Notes under the pieces: model-generated
Told to the model about the DNA's origin: nothing
The model's database searches: none
The model's input: the letters and a program-made list of their open reading frames with translations, nothing else
Made by a program: the position numbers and the translations under genes
Shown here: in pieces, positions 17,227-25,419 of the stretch
Layout: each line of letters begins with the position of its first letter
Position numbering within the stretch: position 1 is the first letter of the stretch
NCBI GenBank assembly: GCA_016195815.1
Contig: JACPYX010000015.1
Location: forward strand, 1 to 56,462
Direction: 5' to 3'
Length of the DNA stretch: 56,462 nucleotides
Source: Chloroflexota bacterium
GTDB taxonomy: Bacteria; Chloroflexota; Anaerolineae; Anaerolineales; Villigracilaceae

Positions 17227-17916
17227 ATGTCACGAACCAAAACGCCTGCGAATATACCCTATCCAACCCATACAGTGGAAGACTATCTCATGACCATGTA
17301 CGTCATGGAACGCGATCAGGGCGAGATCATCGCCGCGCGCCTGGCAGAAATGCTCAACGTTTCACCCGCTACCGTGGCGATGACGTTCAAACGCATGGAG
17401 AGGGATCGCTGGATCGTTGGGAAAGGGCATCAAGGTGTTCATCTCACTCCAACCGGTCAAGCCGCGGCGCGCTCGGTCATCCGCCGTCACATGCTGACTG
17501 AGTGGATGCTCCTGCGTATGTTGAAGGTCCCTCTCTCGCAAACGCATGAAGAGGCGCACAAGATCGAACATGCCATTTCGCCCGAACTGGAGGAACGAAT
17601 GCGCGAAAACCTGGATAATCCGCAGGTCTGTCCGCATGGTAATCCGCTTCCCGGATTTGAAAAGGTCGCGGCAGCCTGGGTTGCGCTGCCAGACTTGAAG
17701 GCGGGCGAGTCGGTGATCATCCGGCGCATTCACGAGTTTGCGGAGGACAACCGGGACCTTATGAAATTTATGGCGGAAAATGGGATTGTCCCAGGGGCAA
17801 AAGCAAAGATCGCTGACGTTTTGCCCTTCAATCAGACGGTCACTCTTGTTGTTTCAGGGAAACGCGTGACAATTGGTTTCCCCGCTGCGCGATATATTTT
17901 TGTCGAAACCGAATGA
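17227..17916 (+). CDS. DtxR/MntR-family metal-dependent repressor with FeoA domain
   Basis: The 229-residue protein begins with a winged helix (residues 10-75: VEDYLMTMYVMERDQGEIIAARLAEMLNVSPATVAMTFKRM). A metal-binding/dimerisation domain follows (about 76-140) with EEAHKIEHAISPELEERM supplying the His/Glu ligands. The C-terminal 75 residues form a FeoA/SH3-like domain (GFPAARYIFVE). It should repress in the presence of Mn or Fe, most likely controlling the adjacent divergent Nramp gene and itself. CPHGNPLPG is conserved in the family. Confidence 0.92.
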   Translation: MSRTKTPANIPYPTHTVEDYLMTMYVMERDQGEIIAARLAEMLNVSPATVAMTFKRMERDRWIVGKGHQGVHLTPTGQAAARSVIRRHMLTEWMLLRMLKVPLSQTHEEAHKIEHAISPELEERMRENLDNPQVCPHGNPLPGFEKVAAAWVALPDLKAGESVIIRRIHEFAEDNRDLMKFMAENGIVPGAKAKIADVLPFNQTVTLVVSGKRVTIGFPAARYIFVETE

Positions 17917-17928
17917 GATTAACTGAAC

Positions 17929-17954
17929 AGCGATGTATGCCTCGATACGTCGCT
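17929..17954 (+). terminator. Terminator after the DtxR gene
   Basis: Ten-base stem AGCGATGTAT/ATACGTCGCT (one G-T pair) with loop GCCTCG, followed by ATTCTTATTTT. It separates the regulator from the convergent kinase gene. Confidence 0.65.
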
Positions 17955-17958
17955 ATTC

Positions 17959-19107
17959 TTATTTTGCAATGGGAAGTGTAAAAGCGAACGCGCTTCCCTG
18001 CCCTTCCCCCTCACTCTCAACCCAAATATGTCCGCCGTGCGCTTCGACGAGGGCGCGCGCAATCGTCAGGCCAATGCCGCTTCCGCCGCCCGCCTGACGC
18101 GAGCGCGACCGCGAAGCGTCCACGCGGTAAAACCGATCGAAAATGTGATCCAAATGTTCGGGCGGGATTCCGATGCCGGTGTCGCGAATCGAGATTTGAA
18201 GATTGTCCTTCGCGCGCATCGCGGACACAGTCACAACGCCGCCTTCCGGCGTATATTGCAGTGCGTTCCCAACCAGATTCGTTAACACCTGCACGGCGCG
18301 GTCTTCGTCAGCCAGGATGCGCGGAAGATCGGGAGCCAGTTCGACGTCCAGAGTGATGCGTTTGGATTCGGCTTGAGGCGCGAGTCTTTTGGTCACGGTC
18401 TTCACACAGGAGGAAATATCCAAAGGCCGAATATCCAATTGATAGGCGCGGGCTTCGACGCGGCTGAGTTCCTGCAAATCGTCCACGAGACGATTGATGC
18501 GATCTGCCTCGGCATGGATTTGTTGATAGGTTTCATTTGTCGCGGGCAGGACGCCGTCCATCAAGCCTTCCATCGAGCCTTTGATGGCGGTGAGAGGCGT
18601 GCGGAGTTCGTGACTGACATCGCCAATGAGCCGGCGGCGCATGGATTCAACTTGATTCAATTTTTCAGCCATTTGGTTGAAACGCATGGCAAGTTGCGCG
18701 AGTTCGTCCGCGCCTTTCACTTGCACGCGTTCATCGTAACGCCCATCGGCAATGCGTTGTGTGGCAAGAGACATGGCGCGTACGGGCGCAACGACACTGC
18801 GGCTGAAAAACAAACTCAGCGCGGCGGCCACAAGCATGGCGGCCAGCGCGGCGTAGGTCAGGGCTTCGTTGAAGCTATCGCGGAAATCAACGTAAAGTTG
18901 CGCCATTGTAGCGGGTTCGCCAAAGCCCTGCCCGCCCATCCCCATTCCATTATTCGATATTCCCATCATTCCGCCCATGTGCTGATTGAAAGATGCAGGC
19001 AGGACGAACTGGCTGGCCGCAATCAGCACCACCACGCCCACAACAATGATGGCCAGATAGGATAGTAAAAGTTTTGCGCCCAAATGTCGGCGAAAGTAGT
19101 CGGTCAT
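17959..19107 (-). CDS. Sensor histidine kinase (BaeS-like) with Met-rich sensor loop
   Basis: A 382-residue kinase: TM helix about 12-35, short extracytoplasmic domain to about 80, TM about 82-103, HAMP, dimerisation box with His166 (DVSHELRTPL), and HATPase with NALQYT, DTGIGI and GSGIGLTIA. The sensor loop is very small and Met/Gly-rich: five Met within 14 residues of HMGGMMGISNNGMGMGG. This suggests soft-metal sensing such as Cu(I). The start at 19107 follows GCGAGGAATT. It is downstream of its response regulator by 15 bases. Confidence 0.9.
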   Translation of the reverse strand: MTDYFRRHLGAKLLLSYLAIIVVGVVVLIAASQFVLPASFNQHMGGMMGISNNGMGMGGQGFGEPATMAQLYVDFRDSFNEALTYAALAAMLVAAALSLFFSRSVVAPVRAMSLATQRIADGRYDERVQVKGADELAQLAMRFNQMAEKLNQVESMRRRLIGDVSHELRTPLTAIKGSMEGLMDGVLPATNETYQQIHAEADRINRLVDDLQELSRVEARAYQLDIRPLDISSCVKTVTKRLAPQAESKRITLDVELAPDLPRILADEDRAVQVLTNLVGNALQYTPEGGVVTVSAMRAKDNLQISIRDTGIGIPPEHLDHIFDRFYRVDASRSRSRQAGGGSGIGLTIARALVEAHGGHIWVESEGEGQGSAFAFTLPIAK

Positions 19108-19122
19108 AATTCCTCGCAATGC

Positions 19123-19806
19123 CTAAAGCGGTTCATCTTCGAAGCGATAGCCCGCGCCGCGCACGGTAACGATCAAATCCTCGCGGCCCAATTTCTGGCG
19201 GACATGACCGAGATGCACATCCACCACGCGTTGTTCGCCGAAGTATTCGCCGCCCCATACTTTTTCGAGCAATTGTTCGCGCGATAGAACGCGCCCGCGA
19301 TTTTCGGCCAATGCTTTCAACAGATCAAATTCGATGGCAGTTAACTCAATCGGACTTTCGTCCACGCTGAGCGTACGCGCGCCGAGGTCCATTCTCAGAT
19401 GACGAAAAGACAACACACTCATTTCGGACGCCGAGCCTGCTCCTGTTTGAATGCGTCTCAGCGCGGCTTTGACGCGCGCCGTCAACTCGCGCGGGCTGAA
19501 AGGTTTGGTCACATAATCGTCTGCGCCTACTGAAAGGCCGACGATCTTATCGGTCTCTTCGGTTTTTGCCGTGAGCAGAATCACGTACACTTCCGATTCG
19601 CGGCGCAAACGGGAAAGCAACTCGATCCCATCCATGCCGGGAAGCATGATGTCCAGAATGACGAGATCGGGTTTGAAGGCGCGCGCGGCTTTCAGTCCCG
19701 ATGGTCCATCCGCGGCCGTGAAAACTTCATAGCCTTCGGGCTTGAGATAGGCCGTGACAAGATTCACGATGGAAGGTTCGTCATCAATGACGAGGATTTT
19801 AGTCAT
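19123..19806 (-). CDS. OmpR-family response regulator
   Basis: The 227-residue protein has a receiver domain with phospho-acceptor Asp52 (LVILDIMLPGMDG), acidic pocket DDE at 8-10 and Lys in KPFSPRELTARVKAAL. The C-terminal winged helix (about 130-225) is of OmpR/PhoB type (VVDVHLGHVRQKLG, VRGAGYRF). It is the cognate partner of the adjoining kinase. The Met-rich PepSY gene just upstream on the same strand is a likely target or sensor accessory. Confidence 0.93.
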   Translation of the reverse strand: MTKILVIDDEPSIVNLVTAYLKPEGYEVFTAADGPSGLKAARAFKPDLVILDIMLPGMDGIELLSRLRRESEVYVILLTAKTEETDKIVGLSVGADDYVTKPFSPRELTARVKAALRRIQTGAGSASEMSVLSFRHLRMDLGARTLSVDESPIELTAIEFDLLKALAENRGRVLSREQLLEKVWGGEYFGEQRVVDVHLGHVRQKLGREDLIVTVRGAGYRFEDEPL

Positions 19807-19867
19807 AAGGGATTCTCGATGTACGAATTGACTGTAATCATCAGGCTAATTGTACTTGCAACAAGTA

Positions 19868-19900
19868 GAACGCACCGAATTGTGTATGCTCGGCGCGTTC
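19868..19900 (-). terminator. Hairpin after the PepSY gene
   Basis: Arms GAACGCACCGA/TCGGCGCGTTC with one mismatch, between the PepSY gene stop and the response regulator start. Only a weak T-rich tail follows on the minus strand, so it could attenuate rather than stop transcription. Confidence 0.4.
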
Positions 19901-19921
19901 ACTGTATCTGCGTGATGAATA

Positions 19922-20707
19922 TTACTTGGCTTCTTCGATGAACGTCCCGTGCCAGGTGTGCAGGAAGACCTGGCCGTTATAGCCGTTGACGCTCAACATG
20001 CCGGCGATCTTGCCATCCTTCGAGAAGTCGAGGGTGTAGTAACCGTAGAATTGCACGGGATCGGTTGCGGCAGTTGCGCCTGCTTTATTGGCGTCGAGAT
20101 ATTGCTGGGCATATTGAACAGCCTGTTCGGAGGTGACGGTCATTTCAGCCGAGACATTCGCGGAAGGTGTGGCCTGATAGTTCCAGCCGCCCATCATGCC
20201 GCCGTTTCCGCCCATCATTGAGCTATGACCGAGACCGCCATACTTGAGATTCCACATCATGTTGGGACCAAATTCGGGATAGGCAGTCTGCGTAGCGGGA
20301 TCCACCAGCAATTCAAATGCGCCAACGCCAGTCGCGGTTTCCTTGACGGCCACATAAGCGTTGTTATTGAAGACTGTGACTTCGCCAATTTCCAATCCCT
20401 GGATGTTGAGCGATTGGATGTATTTTTCAGCCGCGGCCTTGGCCTGGTCAACGGTCAGTGGCGTGACGTTGGAATTGGTTCCATTATTCCAGCCGTAGCC
20501 GGTCATCATGTTAGAACCCGCACCGTACCCGCCGTTTCCGCCCATCATGCCAGGGCCATACGCGTTGTTATTGTTCGAGCCGTAGCCGAACATCATTTCA
20601 GGGACCAGGGCATTAGTGCGCGCATACATGGTTCCGAAGAAAAAGGTGCCGCCTGCCAGAGCGAGGACAGCGATGACGATCAGGGTAGCGCTCAAAGTTT
20701 TGTTCAT
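19922..20707 (-). CDS. Membrane-anchored PepSY-domain protein, Met/Gly-rich
   Basis: The 262-residue protein has an N-terminal signal anchor (residues 8-27) and two PepSY-like domains (about 83-145 and 190-260). Low-complexity linkers contain six Met-Met pairs (38-39, 54-55, 67-68, 150-151, 164-165, 171-172) embedded in Gly/Asn/Tyr. This composition resembles extracytoplasmic copper-binding proteins. AGGAGAT precedes the start at 20707. The matching Met-rich sensor loop of the adjacent kinase suggests a shared metal signal. Function beyond that is not known. Confidence 0.75.
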   Translation of the reverse strand: MNKTLSATLIVIAVLALAGGTFFFGTMYARTNALVPEMMFGYGSNNNNAYGPGMMGGNGGYGAGSNMMTGYGWNNGTNSNVTPLTVDQAKAAAEKYIQSLNIQGLEIGEVTVFNNNAYVAVKETATGVGAFELLVDPATQTAYPEFGPNMMWNLKYGGLGHSSMMGGNGGMMGGWNYQATPSANVSAEMTVTSEQAVQYAQQYLDANKAGATAATDPVQFYGYYTLDFSKDGKIAGMLSVNGYNGQVFLHTWHGTFIEEAK

Positions 20708-20897
20708 GGTATATCTCCTATTGGTTTCGATACACACGTTTGTGTGTTGCGTTATGACACCAGTATAGGATTGTCCATTGAAGGGAACGTAAAGCAATTG
20801 TAAAGATATGATAAAAGCTGGCTTTTCTATCCGTTTGTCCGTGCCTTACCAGCCATAGTTTGGTCATTCTCTCTTTTCCAAAACAAACCTTCGGGTT

Positions 20898-22742
20898 CTA
20901 CTTTGCAGGTTTTTCAGAAGTATTCTCAAATGCACCGCCGCGAATCTGCTCGCGCCATTTCTGATATTCCGGCACATCAAGCATGGGCGGGCGTTCGTAT
21001 TCGATGATCTCTTCGACATCCAGAAAATATCCGCCTGCGTGATGCCGTATCAACTTCATTGTCTTGTTCACATCTTCGACCATTTGTTGGCCATAACGTT
21101 TTTCCAATTTCCGCAGGAAAGCCTGCAGGATAACGAATGACATTTTGCTCAGGGCCTCCAGCGACTGGTTATGATGAATGCGTTCCAGCAGGTCAACCTG
21201 GGCAATGGCCGATAAACCGTATAACTCAAACGCATCAATCAACAGCCCTGTTTCAACTCCATAGCTGGAGAAGAAATGCACTCGCTCAAGGAACGACCGG
21301 CGGGCGGCATATTCCCCGGCCAACGGTTGGACAACCCCTGAGAGTTCCGGATAAAACAAGTTGAACATCGGCCGGGCGGTTAATTCTGTCACCCTGCCGC
21401 CTCCCCCTCCCTGTATTTTATTTCCCGTCTTCAACGGGCGGCGGTAAAAGCCTTTGACAAATTGAATGTGCGGCGCAAGCAGCAGCGGCCCAAGGATCCC
21501 GTACAAGAAGCGCGGATGGATGTTGACGATATCGGTATCTATCCACGCAATGATATCGCCGCGCGTGACGAGCAGGCTTTTCCATAACCCGTCGCCCTTG
21601 CCGGTGCGAACGCCCATGTGCGGCAAAAGCTCCTGATGAATGTAAACCGGAATGCCCTGGTCAAGCGCTATCTCGCGCGTGCGATCGCTTGAGTTCGAAT
21701 CGACCAGGACAATTTCGTCCAATAATGGAACGTCCACCATCAGGGCGCGTTTCAGCGTTTGAATCACTTTAGCTACCGTTTCTTCTTCATCGAGCGCAGG
21801 TAACGCCAGACTGATGGTAGTGCTGTACCTCTCTTTCAATGACATGAGCTGTTTCAAGTCAGCGAATTCATCGGCATGAAAAGTGTTTTCCGCAAACCAT
21901 TTATCTACCAGAATGGAGATGGCCTGAGTGCCGGTGGTTTCATCAGGGGCGGCATAATGCATCGGGCGGCGGCTCTTTACTGCCAGCACCGCTGTGGACG
22001 TATTTTTCATAACGCGATCCGCCACAGGTCCGAGTGAGACGCGGCTATCTAAAGGCTGAACCGTCGTGCCCATAATGATCAAGTTGAAACCGGATGATTT
22101 TTCCAGGATCGCCTGCGCCGGTTCCAGAGTGGTCAACACTTGTTTTTCCACTTCAGTCAATTGAGATAGCACGCGCTGCAACCCGCGAAAAGGCGCATCA
22201 GCCCTGGCTTGCTTTTCATCCGGCGAATTCAGGTGTAATGTGGTGATCTGGCTTTCTCTGAAACTCAAGCCCATGCGCAATGCCAACTCTGCGTGGGGCC
22301 CGCCCCGCAACGGGACAAGAATATGCAGGGGTGTTTTGGGGAATGGTCCGCGCATCAGGCCAACATTGCAGGGAGGTCTCATCAGGGCGTCCGCAGGCGT
22401 GATGCCAAGCGCGTTGAAATGTTCTTCCCATTCCAGCAATAAGAGATCCGGTTCATCGTCTTTTATGAGTGCGAGAAGATCATTCCAGATTTCATAAGAT
22501 ACCAGAACCCTTGTCCGGCTGCGCATTCGCAAACCTTCAGCCATCTTTCGCAACTGCTGGCGCATCTGGCGCGCAGCAGACGCGCTAAGGCTGAGCGATT
22601 CGCCCTGCGGCACCGACACGAGGCCCACCAGGGTTATTTGCGCGTTCAATGCACGCGCGGCGTCCAGGGCCGCTTGCCCATTACAGCCATGGATGACGGG
22701 TACGAGCACTGTGCGAAAGGATGAAAATCTTTGCGACCTCAT
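20898..22742 (-). CDS. gpgS: Usp-Usp-glucosyl-3-phosphoglycerate synthase fusion
   Basis: The C-terminal part (about 300-600) matches GpgS, which transfers glucose from a nucleotide sugar to 3-phosphoglycerate: SLALPALDEEETVAKVI, VDSNSSDRT, TGKGDGLWKS, WIDTDIVNIHPRF and PELSGVVQPLAGEYA. The first about 280 residues look like two universal-stress-protein domains (FRTVLVPVIHG at the start; HILVPLRGGPHAELAL at about 140, ending GPVADRVMKNTSTAVLAVK). This fusion is unusual. The start overlaps the previous stop as ATGA with GGAGG upstream. No GpgP-like phosphatase gene is nearby. Confidence 0.85.
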   Translation of the reverse strand: MRSQRFSSFRTVLVPVIHGCNGQAALDAARALNAQITLVGLVSVPQGESLSLSASAARQMRQQLRKMAEGLRMRSRTRVLVSYEIWNDLLALIKDDEPDLLLLEWEEHFNALGITPADALMRPPCNVGLMRGPFPKTPLHILVPLRGGPHAELALRMGLSFRESQITTLHLNSPDEKQARADAPFRGLQRVLSQLTEVEKQVLTTLEPAQAILEKSSGFNLIIMGTTVQPLDSRVSLGPVADRVMKNTSTAVLAVKSRRPMHYAAPDETTGTQAISILVDKWFAENTFHADEFADLKQLMSLKERYSTTISLALPALDEEETVAKVIQTLKRALMVDVPLLDEIVLVDSNSSDRTREIALDQGIPVYIHQELLPHMGVRTGKGDGLWKSLLVTRGDIIAWIDTDIVNIHPRFLYGILGPLLLAPHIQFVKGFYRRPLKTGNKIQGGGGGRVTELTARPMFNLFYPELSGVVQPLAGEYAARRSFLERVHFFSSYGVETGLLIDAFELYGLSAIAQVDLLERIHHNQSLEALSKMSFVILQAFLRKLEKRYGQQMVEDVNKTMKLIRHHAGGYFLDVEEIIEYERPPMLDVPEYQKWREQIRGGAFENTSEKPAK

Positions 22743-23992
22743 TGTGAGCCTCCTTCATCAGGGAATTGATGCGGATCTTCCGCTAAAAGGGGGGCGATCT
22801 TCTCTTGATAAATCTGTTCCCATGTATACTGTTGGCGGGTGCGCGTTGCAAAACGATAGACCGGGTCGTTGTTAAGGGTGTCCGCTATCAGGCCGGCTAC
22901 TTGATGCGGATCTTCATCGGGTGAAAAATAAGATACATCGTCCAGTCCCAGGGCGCGCAAGGGGGGCAGGTCGGTACAGAAAACAGGTCGATGGCTTAAT
23001 GCAGATTCGATGAGCGGAATGCCAAAACCTTCTTCACGGCTGGGCAATAATAAGGCATCGGCTAAACGATAAAAATCAGCGATGATTGCATCGGGCAGAT
23101 ACGAGTCGGAAAGTTCGGCCAGAAAATGCGCGGACTTTTCAAGGCCAAGCTGGGCGCGCAGATTCAACAGCCGTGATAAATAATCCTGATTGGCAGGGTT
23201 GTGTGCGCCAAGCGGGCCTGTCACGACCATGGCGGCCGCCGGGCACTTTTGTTTCAAATCGGCCAGGATGCGCAATGCCATTTCCAGATTTTTACGCGGT
23301 GTGATGCGTACAGGCACAAGCAAGAACGGCGTGGCAGCCAGCAGATTCAAATGCCTGATCCATTCCAGAGTTTTGGTTTCGAGTTTAAAGAATCTGGCAA
23401 TATCCATCCCGTTTGGAATAACGCGAATCCTCTTCAATGGAATGTCCAGCAAGGCAGCCAGTTCGTTTTGACGCAGGGAGGAGATCACAATCTGGGCTAC
23501 ACCCGGCCAGTCGGTTCGCAGCAGGCTCCATGGGAAACCATGATGCAATTCATTGCGATAGCGCGGCGTAGTCCACGCCAGATCATGATGCCACAGAATC
23601 AGCCGGGGGAAATTGGGAGAACCGTTGAGACGATGCAATGCCTCAGTCAATGCCAGGTTTTTGTTGAGCGAGCAGACGTTGTGTGCGATGAGAACATCCA
23701 CTCCGCGGGTTGCTGTTTGCAGTTGAACCATGATTTCCCGCACCAATTCATCGAAACCGGGCGGGACTCGTCCGTTATCCAATTCAACTTTGACCGCCTG
23801 GATAGCCGGATGGCGCGAGCCAACCAACGGGATTCGAATGAAATCAATGTGTCCATCCCAGGCATCGCCTCGCGCTGCGATCACACGGACGGTATGTCCA
23901 GCTTCCGCCATCAAGTTTGCCTGGTGCGCCAGCACACTCTCAACACCGCCCACCACCGGCGGCGCGGAGTAATGCAACAGAGCAATTTTCAT
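22739..23992 (-). CDS. GT4-family glycosyltransferase
   Basis: A 417-residue GT-B enzyme. The N-terminal half has the glycine-rich PPVVGGVESVLAHQANLMAEAGHTV; the donor-binding half has PVRITPRKNLEMALRI and the E-x7-E motif in REEGFGIPLIESAL (about 315-330). It retains configuration by family rule. Donor and acceptor are unknown; its position between a GH13_18 phosphorylase, another GT4 and GpgS suggests a role in extending or making a small glycoside. It overlaps the GpgS start by four bases. AAGGAG precedes the start. Confidence 0.85.
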   Translation of the reverse strand: MKIALLHYSAPPVVGGVESVLAHQANLMAEAGHTVRVIAARGDAWDGHIDFIRIPLVGSRHPAIQAVKVELDNGRVPPGFDELVREIMVQLQTATRGVDVLIAHNVCSLNKNLALTEALHRLNGSPNFPRLILWHHDLAWTTPRYRNELHHGFPWSLLRTDWPGVAQIVISSLRQNELAALLDIPLKRIRVIPNGMDIARFFKLETKTLEWIRHLNLLAATPFLLVPVRITPRKNLEMALRILADLKQKCPAAAMVVTGPLGAHNPANQDYLSRLLNLRAQLGLEKSAHFLAELSDSYLPDAIIADFYRLADALLLPSREEGFGIPLIESALSHRPVFCTDLPPLRALGLDDVSYFSPDEDPHQVAGLIADTLNNDPVYRFATRTRQQYTWEQIYQEKIAPLLAEDPHQFPDEGGSQ

Positions 23993-24014
23993 CCAATCAA
24001 CTCCTTTGCGTTCT

Positions 24015-25376
24015 TTACAAAGTACTCATTTCTCCCAGGCAATCGGCCAGCAACAATCGCAAATGGTGTTCCAATACGGCAAACGAATAGTAACGTTTTG
24101 CCAATTGATAATTCTGCTCGACGCATTCCAGCACTTCGTTCGGATACGCCAGCCAGCGCCTGACGCTTTCGAGGGTCCGTTCGTTGATAAATCCATCGAA
24201 CTCGATCAGGCAAAACCCTTTGGGTTTGATATCCACTTCATAAATGGTGTAATTGTTCAGAATAATGGGGCGGCGATAATAGATCGCTTCCAAGAAGGCA
24301 TTGCCGAAGCCTTCGATGCTGGAAGGATATGTGACCAGGTCAGCTTGTGGATAGATGTCGGCGAGGGTATAAATCTTTTTCCCGTCAGAAGTTAATCCGC
24401 GGGATTCCTGGACGAGATTGGATTCAAAATTTACGGTGACATCCAGCAGGTTTGCAAATTCATTCAGCCGGCGTTCGTAATCCGTGCCTTCATCTCCCGC
24501 GGCATGTGAGATGACCAGTTTGGCTTTCAGGCCAAGCCGCCGCGTCAACTCGATGGCATGTTCGATACCTTTTCGTTGGATGATGCGGGTCGGTTGAAGA
24601 AAAAAATATTCATCGGGGGCCACTCCCAGGTCGGCTCGAGCCGTGAGAGCATAAACATCGAGCGGCGCGGGTGGATGATCAAAATCCATGACATTGGGAA
24701 TCATCCTTGCAGAGATCCCGGTGCGTGAAGCCAACTGGGAGTTTGCAACTGAGTTGATGACAACATGGCGAATGGAAGGCAGGTTGGGCGGGAAAGCGGC
24801 AGCAATGTAATCGCTCACACAATTTGCCATAAAGCGCTGGCGTTCCCATTGGAAATCGTGATGGTGTGCAATTGTCGGGTAGCCGGTTTCGGCAATGAAT
24901 TCAGTGATTGCCAGGCCGAGGGGCAGGTTGATGGGGATTGAAAGCGCGTTCTCAACAATCAGTAGTTCCAATTCGAAATCGCGGGCAAAAGCATATAGAT
25001 GTTTTTTGAAATAATCTTTCAGCTCCTGCACCTGACGCGAGATGTGCGGCGGGCGAACGTAGATTGAGAAGTGGTCTTTATACAGCGAAGCCATTTCCGG
25101 GTGCTGCGCTCGAGCCTGTGAAGTGATTCTCCAGTCGCCAGCAAACGCGATCCGATTGATGGCGTCAATGGTTGGGTGCCGGTAAAACGCCTCAGGGACA
25201 ACGCGGCTGCGCCCGGCTGGCCGATCAGAAAGGCCTGAAAAATAGAAACATTCGTGGCCGATGCGCTCCAATACTTCGGCCCATTTTGCGGTTTCGAGCG
25301 ATACGCCGTCTGTGCCTGCAAAACGAGTGGATATAAAACCAATATGATGTTTTGCCGCTTTCTTAACCAGATTCAT
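24015..25376 (-). CDS. GT4-family glycosyltransferase, possibly for glucosylglycerate-type solutes
   Basis: A 453-residue GT-B protein: FISTRFAGTDGVSLETAKWAEVL at the N-terminus, HHHDFQWERQRF in the middle, and QPTRIIQRKGIEHAIEL plus SSIEGFGNAFLEAIYYRRPII in the nucleotide-sugar domain. Its long N-terminal domain resembles glycosyltransferases found beside sucrose-phosphorylase-like and GpgS genes. A mannosyl- or glucosyl-glucosylglycerate product is conceivable but unproven. GAGGAG precedes the start. It lies 43 bases after the phosphorylase gene. Confidence 0.8.
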   Translation of the reverse strand: MNLVKKAAKHHIGFISTRFAGTDGVSLETAKWAEVLERIGHECFYFSGLSDRPAGRSRVVPEAFYRHPTIDAINRIAFAGDWRITSQARAQHPEMASLYKDHFSIYVRPPHISRQVQELKDYFKKHLYAFARDFELELLIVENALSIPINLPLGLAITEFIAETGYPTIAHHHDFQWERQRFMANCVSDYIAAAFPPNLPSIRHVVINSVANSQLASRTGISARMIPNVMDFDHPPAPLDVYALTARADLGVAPDEYFFLQPTRIIQRKGIEHAIELTRRLGLKAKLVISHAAGDEGTDYERRLNEFANLLDVTVNFESNLVQESRGLTSDGKKIYTLADIYPQADLVTYPSSIEGFGNAFLEAIYYRRPIILNNYTIYEVDIKPKGFCLIEFDGFINERTLESVRRWLAYPNEVLECVEQNYQLAKRYYSFAVLEHHLRLLLADCLGEMSTL

Positions 25377-25419
25377 TGATTCTGCTCCTCTCGCTCTCCA
25401 TTTGATTTATACCGCCGCA

